Part shown: positions 1 to 5,475 of the stretch, piece by piece
How the letters are laid out: each line of letters opens with the position of its first letter
Position numbering within the stretch: position 1 is the first letter of the stretch
Assembly (NCBI GenBank): GCA_946478755.1
Contig: CAMLDJ010000348.1
Location: forward strand, 1 to 5,573
Length of the DNA: 5,573 nt
Direction of reading: 5' to 3'
Origin: an uncultured Pedobacter sp.
GTDB lineage: Bacteria > Bacteroidota > Bacteroidia > Sphingobacteriales > Sphingobacteriaceae
Notes under the pieces: generated by a model
Database searches by the model: none
What the model saw: the letters and a program-made list of their open reading frames with translations, nothing else
Told to the model about the DNA's origin: nothing
Program-made: the position numbers and the translations under genes

Positions 1-1198
1 TATCTATACGGTTAAAATGACCTTTACTATAAACCCATAGGCCACCGCCAACTGTTGCGATCCAAAGCCGTTTTTTGCTGTCTTTTAGCAAAAAATTAAT
101 GCGTCTGGTCTCCTCATTCTCAGAGGGAATGATTATTCGCTTAATCTTGTTGTTTTTATGAACAAAGAGTCCGTCATAGGTTCCAAGCCAGGTTTCATTA
201 GGGGCGGGTCCCTCGGCGATAGCCATTACAATGCTGTTTTGGAGTCCTTGTGTCTCATCAAAAGTGACATAACTTCGACCATGAAATTTGAATATCCCTG
301 AGCCATCAGTGCCCAGCCATATGTTGTTTTCTGCATCTTTGAATACCCTGTTAACCCTATTATCGGTAAAACCATTGCGTGCATTAAAATGAATCAGCTG
401 CGTTTTTGAAATGTACCATGCACCCTTACTTGTACCCAACCAGATGTTCCCACTTTCATCCTGAGCAATTGCAAGAGCGTTTTTTATAATCCCTTGGTAA
501 ACCTGCTTCATTTTACCTTTTTCAGCTATGTATATTCCTGTGGTTGTCAGCAGCCAGATCTTATCTCTCGAAAAGCCGTCTGCCAGAAGGTCGGTTATGA
601 TGATATCCTTTACTTGTTTGCCGGGTATTTGCTGTTGCCATTTGTTACCATTCCGGTAATAAACTCCTTTTTGATAAATTGCAGCTAATAATCTGCCTCC
701 CAAGCCGGTTTTTAAAGCTGTAACAATCTCAGCTGTATCCTTGGTGATTGTGAGAAATTCTGTATTTGTGCCATTTATCTTAAAAAGGTTTTTACCTGAA
801 ATTCCATACACCTCACCGGATGGAGTAGCAGTTAGTTTGGCGGTCCATTTTTTTGCGCCGTTAAAGTTTAAAAATTCTTCTCCTTTATAGGTTGATAATC
901 CTTTCTCAGTTCCGATTAGAAGGTTGTTCTTTGAATCCACTGCAAGGGACAACAAAAAGTTACTGTTCAATCCATTGGTTTTACCAAGATTAGTAAATTG
1001 ATTTCCGTTGAAACAGCTAAGCCCTCCCATGGTAGCAATCCACAATCTTCTTTGTTGATCCTGTGTGATAGCTGTAATCTGCGACTGAATAAGGCCATCT
1101 TCTATATTGTACTGCTTAAAATTGTACCGCTGGGCAATGCTTTCAATTGCACAGACTAAAAAGAAAATGACAGCAAATATCGATTTTTGGTAGGGCAC
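1..1198 (-). CDS. Periplasmic two-component-regulator propeller sensor protein, N-terminal part (partial; C-terminus beyond base 1)
   Basis: The reading frame is open from a GTG at 1198 to the window edge (399 codons, no stop). An in-frame TAA lies 21 nt upstream of the GTG and the first in-frame ATG is only at codon 57, so GTG is the best start. Residues 1-23 form a signal peptide (PYQK, a hydrophobic core, then ESIAQ), which places the rest in the periplasm. Reg_prop-type propeller blades follow. Their hallmark W/L-I-x-G/A-T strands are seen at RLWIAT (51-56), NLLIGT (92-97), NIWLGT (251-256), NIWLGT (292-297), TWLGT (336-340) and RLWIAT (377-382), usually preceded by D-x-x-x/N turns and an N/D-G-L motif. 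In this family, two seven-bladed propellers usually sense a ligand such as a glycan. They are followed by a Y_Y_Y domain, a membrane helix and a histidine kinase, sometimes fused to a response regulator. That output part is not in the window, so kinase activity is inferred. Family identity is confident; the ligand is unknown. Confidence 0.9.
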   Translation of the reverse strand, partial: MPYQKSIFAVIFFLVCAIESIAQRYNFKQYNIEDGLIQSQITAITQDQQRRLWIATMGGLSCFNGNQFTNLGKTNGLNSNFLLSLAVDSKNNLLIGTEKGLSTYKGEEFLNFNGAKKWTAKLTATPSGEVYGISGKNLFKINGTNTEFLTITKDTAEIVTALKTGLGGRLLAAIYQKGVYYRNGNKWQQQIPGKQVKDIIITDLLADGFSRDKIWLLTTTGIYIAEKGKMKQVYQGIIKNALAIAQDESGNIWLGTSKGAWYISKTQLIHFNARNGFTDNRVNRVFKDAENNIWLGTDGSGIFKFHGRSYVTFDETQGLQNSIVMAIAEGPAPNETWLGTYDGLFVHKNNKIKRIIIPSENEETRRINFLLKDSKKRLWIATVGGGLWVYSKGHFNRID

Positions 1199-1229
1199 GG
1201 TTGACTGTGACGTTGTTTAATTTATGATG

Positions 1230-1258
1230 TAAATATATATAATTCATTAGCTTTCAAC
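1230..1258 (-). promoter_or_regulatory. Weak candidate promoter of the propeller sensor gene
   Basis: Reading the minus strand, GTTG (1258-1255) is followed after 17 nt by TATATTTA (1237-1230). The latter matches the Bacteroidota -7 box TAnnTTTG in all but the last base. Transcription would begin about 25 nt before the GTG start. No TTTG occurs on this strand between 1201 and 1320, so this is the best match available, but it is imperfect at both boxes. Confidence 0.25.
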
Positions 1259-1362
1259 ACCATAATCCCTTTGGCGGAAATTTTATTCCAGGAGGTTTGA
1301 TTGAGAATAAATAAAATCCGTAATTAGAAACGAAAAACTATATATCGGGTTAAAATAAAAAT

Positions 1363-1376
1363 ACCCCCTCCGGGGT
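1363..1376 (-). terminator. GC-rich hairpin with T-rich tail on the minus strand (possible antisense terminator)
   Basis: On the minus strand the sequence reads ACCCC, loop GGAG, GGGGT, and then directly ATTTTTATTTT, which has the form of a short intrinsic terminator. The stem is only 5 bp. It would stop antisense transcription leaving the VOC-AraC side before it reaches the propeller gene. On the plus strand there is no T tail. There the hairpin abuts the -33 box of the VOC promoter, so it could instead be an operator. Confidence 0.25.
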
Positions 1377-1408
1377 TAGTGCACTATGCGCATATTTTAC
1401 TAAATTTG
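1376..1408 (+). promoter_or_regulatory. Candidate Bacteroidota promoter of the VOC-AraC unit with palindromes in its spacer
   Basis: TAAATTTG at 1401-1408 is a perfect TAnnTTTG -7 box. TTAG at 1376-1379 matches the TTTG -33 box in three of four bases, with a 21-nt spacer. Transcription would start near 1413-1416, leaving a leader of about 25 nt before the ATG at 1439. Two 10-bp perfect palindromes fill the spacer (TAGTGCACTA at 1377-1386 and TATGCGCATA at 1385-1394). CTAAA-N4-TTTAG (1400-1413) spans the -7 box. This arrangement suggests operator sites where a bound protein would block RNA polymerase. Confidence 0.5.
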
Positions 1409-1438
1409 TTTAGCGCTCAATTAGTTATAGGATAGTTG

Positions 1439-1813
1439 ATGTGTAATAATATGATATTTGATGAAAATTATAAGGTGGTCTTTGTTAAGTGTGAAGAAAC
1501 ATCTTTAAAATTTTTTATGGACATGCCTGGTTTTAAGGGGTATGAAAAGATGGAGATACAGGGCAAACAGTATCCGGTACTGCAATTGAATAACGGAGAT
1601 TTTATGATGCTTATTGAGCGGGAAGAGATGGACGCCGACACGATCGTTGTTAAAACCGATGATTGCCTTCGTGATTATTATTTATTTCAAAAGAAAAGCA
1701 TCTCAAGTTTGACGAAACCCCGCTATGTTGACCGCGGGCTGGAACTTTGTTTTTCAGATCCATCAGGCAACCAATTCGTTATCCTTGAAGAACGGGATTA
1801 TACTGAAGTCTGA
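1439..1813 (+). CDS. VOC (glyoxalase/bleomycin-resistance fold) family protein, probably without a metal site
   Basis: This is a 124-residue cytoplasmic protein, the usual size for a single-chain VOC protein with two beta-alpha-beta-beta-beta units. The first unit begins at YKVVFVKCEETSLKFF (11-26) and the second at DTIVVKTDDCLRDYYLF (67-83). The C-terminal strand FSDPSGNQFVILEERDY (105-121) is the characteristic VOC ending. The ATG at 1439 is preferred because AGGA (1429-1432) lies 6 nt upstream. A TTG directly in front (1436) and an ATG at 1451 are alternatives. Glutamates sit where VOC metal ligands often occur (E60, E117 or E118). The histidines usually found on the first strand of each half are missing, replaced by V/I residues, so a metal-dependent enzyme is unlikely. 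It may bind a small molecule or act as a resistance/sequestration protein. The substrate cannot be read from the sequence. It lies 18 nt before the AraC gene and is probably co-transcribed with it. Confidence 0.8.
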   Translation: MCNNMIFDENYKVVFVKCEETSLKFFMDMPGFKGYEKMEIQGKQYPVLQLNNGDFMMLIEREEMDADTIVVKTDDCLRDYYLFQKKSISSLTKPRYVDRGLELCFSDPSGNQFVILEERDYTEV

Positions 1814-1831
1814 GCCTAACAGTGCAGAGAG

Positions 1832-2686
1832 ATGAAAAGTAGAATATTTGTTAATGGGAATGAAATTATAAGTGAGACAACTTACAGCGCCTACTATCCG
1901 GAACTTAGCGGAAAATATGCTTTCAATGTTGTTTTTAGTGGCGAAGCTGATTATATAGTAGAAAGACGCAATATCAAGCTAGTACCGGACAGCTTTATTT
2001 TCCTAAACCACGACACTTGTTACAGCAATAGAATTGATTCAACAGTGGAAGTAAAAACGTTTTCGGTTCTTTTTGATCCAGGTTTTGTCCACGATTTTGA
2101 ATATTCTAATCTGCTTAGGGATCACGAACTGCTGGATGATCATGAGGAGTTCAAACCGAGGGAGTCACGTTTTGTGGAATCGATACACCCTTTACAGGGA
2201 AATATTAAATTCAATCTCCTGCACCTCGCAAGACATGTTGAAAATGGCTTATATGATCAGCTGTTGTTAGACGAGTATTTGAATCATTGTCTGCTCAATT
2301 ATTATAACCTTTATCATTCAGAAATCATCAGGCGGGAGGCATCGCTTCAGTTTCTGAATGGCACAACCAAAACGGAGATCCTGAAACGGTTGTCGGTTGC
2401 CCGTGATTATATGATCAGCAATTACAATAAGCGCATTCATCTGGAAGAAATTGCTCAGACGGCCTGTTTATCTGTCAATCATTTACTGCGTACCTTCAAA
2501 CAGGCCTATCAACAATCGCCGCATCAGTTCTTAACAAAGATCCGGCTGCAACAGGCCAAACATTTACTGAAAAATACGGCATATCCGCTGAATGAAATTG
2601 TTGACATGGTGGGCTTCGAATGTCCAAGTTCATTTATCCGCCTGTTTAGGAACTCCTTTAATGTTACCCCGGGACAATACAGGTGA
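1832..2686 (+). CDS. AraC/XylS-family transcriptional regulator
   Basis: The 284-residue protein has the classic two-part AraC layout. Residues about 15-90 look like the N-terminal cupin ligand-binding half, with alternating strands and the NIKLVPDSFIFLN turn at 47-59. A helical linker lies at about 125-180. Residues 183-284 form the DNA-binding domain. The first helix-turn-helix is LEEIAQTACLSVNHLLRTFK (204-223). The second is PLNEIVDMVGFECPSSFIRLF (252-272), followed by the family signature ending NSFNVTPGQYR (274-284). The ATG at 1832 is directly preceded by the purine run CAGAGAG, and the length fits the family. The protein probably binds DNA in the cytoplasm and responds to a small ligand. 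The most economical targets are its own promoter upstream of the VOC gene and perhaps the divergent propeller gene, but this is inferred from position only. The ligand is unknown. Confidence 0.92.
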   Translation: MKSRIFVNGNEIISETTYSAYYPELSGKYAFNVVFSGEADYIVERRNIKLVPDSFIFLNHDTCYSNRIDSTVEVKTFSVLFDPGFVHDFEYSNLLRDHELLDDHEEFKPRESRFVESIHPLQGNIKFNLLHLARHVENGLYDQLLLDEYLNHCLLNYYNLYHSEIIRREASLQFLNGTTKTEILKRLSVARDYMISNYNKRIHLEEIAQTACLSVNHLLRTFKQAYQQSPHQFLTKIRLQQAKHLLKNTAYPLNEIVDMVGFECPSSFIRLFRNSFNVTPGQYR

Positions 2687-2715
2687 TTTAACCCGTATTA
2701 GGGTGATTTTCGCTT

Positions 2716-2745
2716 ATTGTAAAAATAGATGTTAGCTTAAATTTG
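2716..2745 (+). promoter_or_regulatory. Candidate orphan promoter in the convergent intergenic region
   Basis: TAAATTTG at 2738-2745 is a perfect TAnnTTTG -7 box. ATTG at 2716-2719 is a three-of-four -33 box at an 18-nt spacing, slightly short of the common 19-21. No coding sequence follows on this strand before the terminator at 2802. If active, it would make an RNA of roughly 80 nt. In AT-rich DNA such matches also arise by chance. Confidence 0.25.
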
Positions 2746-2751
2746 AACCAG

Positions 2752-2834
2752 GAAACCCAGTATATAGATTTGGATGAGTTTAATTTGGGTTAGTTAATAA
2801 TAAAGTCATCCGGCAAGTTCGGATGACTTTTTTT
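2752..2834 (+). ncRNA. Candidate small RNA, or structured 3' UTR of the araC gene
   Basis: Downstream of the promoter-like site lies an 83-nt segment with two predicted hairpins. AACCCA (2754-2759) pairs with TGGGTT (2786-2791) across a 26-nt loop. The second is a perfect 11-bp terminator stem with a T tail. No open frame of note is present. The segment is equally compatible with a long 3' UTR, since the terminator lies 115 nt beyond the AraC stop codon. No known RNA family is recognised. Confidence 0.2.
2802..2834. terminator. Strong intrinsic terminator shared by the convergent AraC and sigma/membrane-protein units
   Basis: AAAGTCATCCG (2802-2812) and CGGATGACTTT (2820-2830) form a perfect 11-bp stem around a 7-nt loop (GCAAGTT), followed on the plus strand by a run of T to 2834. 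On the minus strand the same stem lies 12 nt after the TAA at 2842-2844 and is followed by TTTATTATTAAC, a weaker T-rich tail. It therefore probably stops transcription from both directions, more efficiently on the plus strand. Confidence 0.88.
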
Positions 2835-2841
2835 ATAACGG

Positions 2842-3432
2842 TTATTTAAACTGGTTTTCAAGGCGTTCAAATTTCTCTATTAATAGGGCTATTCTTTCTT
2901 TTTCTTTTTTCATAACTGCTTTGCGTACCAGGGTTGAACAAAACAGTATCCATCCGAAGGTGAACAATATAATAATACACTGTACCCAAAAGTCGAAATA
3001 GGCAAGGATTTCAAAGAAGTATAGGATAATACCAAGACTTAATGCAATGGCATAAATCCAGTATATCTTGTTGTACAGGCTAAAGCGGCTCAACTGATAG
3101 TCTTTCAGGCTCGCCAGGAATTCATTAGGGTTTGTGGTGAAGTCATTTTTTGCGATGAGCAAGTGACTTTTATACAGCATAAATGTAGATGCTGCAATTG
3201 CGGTCATGAAGATCGTCAGACCGGCATAGGTGGTCCATGAGTTGAAATCGAAAAATAACCATAACACGGCTAATGCAATAAATGACAACAGCATGCCAGC
3301 TATATTTAAGAGGGACTTATTTCGAATTGCATTCACTTCTTTTTTTGCCTGCTGGAGCATTTCCCCGGATGAAATCTTCACCTCAACCGAATGTGACTGC
3401 CAAAGCGATTGTATATGATCAAATTCTTGCAT
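2842..3432 (-). CDS. Four-helix membrane protein encoded with the ECF sigma factor; putative non-canonical anti-sigma factor
   Basis: This 196-residue protein has a short soluble N-terminus (1-40), which is amphipathic and charged, with IQSLWQSH at 7-14. Four hydrophobic helices follow at about 41-61, 67-86, 122-141 and 147-168. The tail (170-196) is lysine/glutamate-rich, probably cytoplasmic and a possible coiled coil. Its ATG lies inside the sigma gene, with a 14-nt overlap in another frame and no Shine-Dalgarno. Translation is therefore probably coupled and the two products made together. ECF sigma genes are usually followed by their membrane anti-sigma factor, and the N-terminal segment would be the natural sigma-binding part. 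However, the HxxxCxxC zinc anti-sigma motif is absent (the only cysteines are 152 and 165), as is a FecR-type periplasmic domain. The anti-sigma role therefore rests on gene order alone. I do not recognise a named family. Confidence 0.8.
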   Translation of the reverse strand: MQEFDHIQSLWQSHSVEVKISSGEMLQQAKKEVNAIRNKSLLNIAGMLLSFIALAVLWLFFDFNSWTTYAGLTIFMTAIAASTFMLYKSHLLIAKNDFTTNPNEFLASLKDYQLSRFSLYNKIYWIYAIALSLGIILYFFEILAYFDFWVQCIIILFTFGWILFCSTLVRKAVMKKEKERIALLIEKFERLENQFK

Positions 3433-3916
3433 GCTGATTGTATAATTCGGTAAGTTTTAATTTAATACGGTGAATTTTAACTCTTAAGTTTCCTTCACTG
3501 ATTCCTGATATATCCGCGATTTCATGATAGGGCAGCTCATCAAGAACCATGGTAATAATGAGGCGGTCATTTTCTTCTAATTTTGAGATCGATTTATACA
3601 GTAAAGCGATCTGCTCGTTTTTTTCAGAGAGCTCTTCCGGCCTGTTCTCGATAATATTATCAGTAAGCTCATCCTTTGATTGTCGCTTTTCGGATCTCAG
3701 GTAAGTTAAACAGGTGTTAACAGCTATCCTATAAATCCAGGTCGAAATCAGGGACTTGTTTCTGAACTTGTCCAGGTTTTGCCAGACCTTTAAAAAGGTT
3801 TCCTGAAGCAGGTCGTTAGCCGCATCTTCGTCACCTGTATAACCGTAGCATAAATGAAATATTTTCTTGGAATTTGTATCGAAAATCTCTTTAAAAAATT
3901 TATCCTTTTTTTCCAT
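3419..3916 (-). CDS. RNA polymerase sigma factor, ECF subfamily
   Basis: At 165 residues the protein has the length and two-domain layout of an ECF sigma-70 factor. Region 2 covers about 12-76. It includes the core-binding/-10 helix with DLLQETFLKVWQNLDKF (35-51) and the STWIYRIAVNTCLTYLR stretch (58-74). An acidic linker (about 77-100) leads to region 4 at about 104-158. Its helix-turn-helix is LPYHEIADISGISEGNLRVK (128-147), followed by IHRIKLKL, which should read the -35 element. It lacks regions 1 and 3 and any C-terminal extension. It acts in the cytoplasm by directing core RNA polymerase to a small regulon. The gene is first in a two-gene unit with the membrane protein it overlaps, the usual place for a cognate anti-sigma factor. 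Its own upstream region carries a housekeeping-type promoter rather than an evident ECF motif. The inducing signal is unknown. Confidence 0.95.
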   Translation of the reverse strand: MEKKDKFFKEIFDTNSKKIFHLCYGYTGDEDAANDLLQETFLKVWQNLDKFRNKSLISTWIYRIAVNTCLTYLRSEKRQSKDELTDNIIENRPEELSEKNEQIALLYKSISKLEENDRLIITMVLDELPYHEIADISGISEGNLRVKIHRIKLKLTELYNQHARI

Positions 3917-3933
3917 TAATTAACGGCTAATGG
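3913..3933 (-). promoter_or_regulatory. Inverted repeat covering the sigma-factor start codon
   Basis: CCATTA (3913-3918) and TAATGG (3928-3933) are exact reverse complements separated by 9 nt. In the sigma mRNA, the second arm contains the AUG start codon (3916-3914). Folding (6 bp, plus a possible G-U pair) would hide the start and lower translation. The stem is short, so the effect may be small or absent. Confidence 0.25.
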
Positions 3934-3978
3934 TGATTTGATTGCCATAAGACTAAATTGTTACAGCATAGTGGTGAT

Positions 3979-4012
3979 CAAAAATAATAAATGTTTGTGG
4001 GCTTAGTGCAAA
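3979..4012 (-). promoter_or_regulatory. Candidate promoter of the sigma-factor unit
   Basis: On the minus strand a perfect TTTG (4012-4009) is followed after 22 nt by TATTTTTG (3986-3979), a perfect TAnnTTTG -7 box. The spacing is at the long end of what is reported for Bacteroidota promoters. Transcription would start near 3972, giving a leader of about 55 nt that contains the start-codon hairpin. The -33 box lies within the spacer of the opposite-strand transporter promoter. Confidence 0.5.
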
Positions 4013-4024
4013 TAATTACTTTTG
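3994..4024 (+). promoter_or_regulatory. Bacteroidota-type promoter of the symporter gene
   Basis: TTTG at 3994-3997 and TACTTTTG at 4017-4024 match the -33 and -7 consensus boxes exactly at the preferred 19-nt spacing. The predicted start site is near 4029-4032, about 15 nt before the ATG at 4046. This also argues against the in-frame TTG at 4022 as the start codon, because that TTG is part of the -7 box. Confidence 0.68.
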
Positions 4025-4045
4025 TTGCGAATCAAACAAACCTCT

Positions 4046-5473
4046 ATGAAACAAAACCGAGTCGGGTTTATCACTCTGTTGTTTATCACTGTTGCTGCGT
4101 TATTAGGTGTTTTAAAAGACTTCGGTATCATTGATATTCCTGATCACGTAATGATGACAACACGCTGGGTGCTGGCTGTTATGTTGGTAATTTATGCAGT
4201 GGGTAAAAAGAATTTGACTACCTGGATATTGGTTTGCATGGTATTGGGTGTGTTTGTAGGGATTGATTATCCGCATGTCGCAGTGGCCCTGCAGCCTTTA
4301 AGCAAGGGCTTTATTAAACTGGTGAAGACCATTGTAGGGCCAATATTGTTTGCTACACTTGTGTATGGGATTGCTGGTCATTCTGATCTAAAGCAGGTGG
4401 GCAGGATGGCCTGGAAATCTATGCTTTACTTTTATTGTGCAACCACTGTAGCCTTATTTATAGGTTTGGCTGCAATTAATTTGAGCCAGGCTGGTGTAGG
4501 AGTGAATATAGCAAATATGCCACACAATGAGTTGCCGAAACCGGTCAAAGATGCAGTTGATGAAAGTATATTGAGTAGCTTGCCACATAGTGTTCACTGG
4601 TTGTATAAGACACTTGCTTTTTTTAGAAATATTTTTCCGGAAAATATTGTTAAATCGGTATACGATGCGCAGATTCTTCAGATCGTGATTTTTTCTGTTA
4701 TTTTTGGCATTGGGCTGGCAATGGTTGATGAAAAGAAACGGAAACCCTTGGTGGACTTCTGTGAAAGCCTGTCGGAAACCATGTTTAAATTTACCAATAT
4801 CATCATGTATTTTGCGCCAATTGGCGTAGGCGCTGCGATGGCGTATACAGTTGGGCATATGGGGGTCGACATACTTAAACATCTTTTTATGTTACTGGCT
4901 ACATTGTATATGGCATTGATCGCTTTCATTTTAATTGTACTGCTTCCAATCGCTTTATTCATTAAGTTGCCGATAGTAAAGTTCATCAATGCGATTAAGG
5001 AACCAGTATCCATTGCATTCGCAACAACCAGCTCCGACGCAGCGCTTCCCAAGGCAATGAGCGCCATGGAGAATTTTGGAGTTCCCCGAAGAATAGTTTC
5101 GTTTGTGATTCCAACAGGTTACAGTTTTAATCTCGACGGAACAACGCTATATCTATCACTGGCCTCTATTTTCGTGGCACAGGCCGCAGGGATGCATTTA
5201 ACTTTTGCTGAGCAGCTGCTCATTGTATTTACCCTGATGATTACCAGTAAGGGGGTTGCCGCAATCCCACGCGCATCATTAATTATTCTTATTGCAACTG
5301 CAGATCAGTTCGGATTACCCACCTTCATAATTGCTGCAATTTTAGGAATTGATGAGCTGATGGATATGGGACGGACCTCTTTAAATGTAATTGGAAATTG
5401 TCTGGCAACCGTTGTGATTGCCAAATGGGAGGGAGAATACAACCCGGATCATATTGAAATCAAAGAAGCATAA
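4046..5473 (+). CDS. Dicarboxylate/amino acid:cation symporter (SDF/DAACS family), probably glutamate/aspartate
   Basis: This 475-residue inner-membrane secondary transporter belongs to the family of GltP, DctA and GltPh. Core helix 1 begins at TTWILVCMVLGVF (58-70). Helix 2 holds KLVKTIVGPILFATLVYGIA (91-110). The re-entrant hairpin HP1 is AFATTSSDAALPKAM (324-338), helix 7 contains NLDGTTLY (362-369), and HP2 contains ITSKGVAAIPRASL (399-412). Helix 8 carries GIDELMDMGRTSLNVIGN (434-451). Aligned to GltPh, D436, D440, R443 and N447 correspond to D390, D394, R397 and N401, and N451 replaces the sodium-ligand D405. Retention of the residues that hold the amino group (D440) and side-chain carboxylate (R443) favours acidic amino acids over plain C4-dicarboxylates. 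The D-to-N change resembles proton-coupled bacterial members. Residues 1-55 are an extra hydrophobic N-terminus, absent from typical 400-430-residue members. ATG 4046 is chosen over TTG 4022, which lies in the promoter. Confidence 0.93.
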   Translation: MKQNRVGFITLLFITVAALLGVLKDFGIIDIPDHVMMTTRWVLAVMLVIYAVGKKNLTTWILVCMVLGVFVGIDYPHVAVALQPLSKGFIKLVKTIVGPILFATLVYGIAGHSDLKQVGRMAWKSMLYFYCATTVALFIGLAAINLSQAGVGVNIANMPHNELPKPVKDAVDESILSSLPHSVHWLYKTLAFFRNIFPENIVKSVYDAQILQIVIFSVIFGIGLAMVDEKKRKPLVDFCESLSETMFKFTNIIMYFAPIGVGAAMAYTVGHMGVDILKHLFMLLATLYMALIAFILIVLLPIALFIKLPIVKFINAIKEPVSIAFATTSSDAALPKAMSAMENFGVPRRIVSFVIPTGYSFNLDGTTLYLSLASIFVAQAAGMHLTFAEQLLIVFTLMITSKGVAAIPRASLIILIATADQFGLPTFIIAAILGIDELMDMGRTSLNVIGNCLATVVIAKWEGEYNPDHIEIKEA

Positions 5474-5475
5474 TT

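Noticed and set aside
494..688. Small plus-strand open frame opposite the propeller gene
   Set aside because: It lies wholly antisense to a long frame with clear propeller repeats and its product resembles no domain.
1147..1155. Cysteine at residue 16 of the propeller protein as a lipobox
   Set aside because: The residues before it (FLV) do not fit the lipobox, which needs a small residue before the cysteine, and the hydrophobic core continues past it to a normal signal-peptide end.
2073..2270. Alternative-frame open frame within the AraC gene
   Set aside because: It overlaps the AraC coding region in another frame and its translation shows no recognisable domain.
2691..2704. ACCC-GTATTA-GGGT hairpin just after the AraC stop, as a terminator
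   Set aside because: The stem is only 4 bp and the following T run is short and offset; the 11-bp hairpin downstream is far better.
3230..3418. Plus-strand open frame opposite the four-helix membrane protein gene
   Set aside because: It is fully antisense to the supported gene and shows no protein features.
3931..3978. Direct repeat TGGTGAT (3931-3937 and 3972-3978) upstream of the sigma gene
   Set aside because: Seven bases repeated once in an AT-rich intergenic region is close to chance and has no supporting symmetry or conservation data.
4022..4045. TTG at 4022 as an earlier start for the symporter
   Set aside because: The TTG is part of a perfect -7 promoter box, so it would not be in the mRNA; the ATG at 4046 is the natural start.
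4454..5067. Two minus-strand open frames within the symporter gene
   Set aside because: Both are antisense to the conserved hairpin and helix motifs of the symporter; no independent start signals or protein features are seen.
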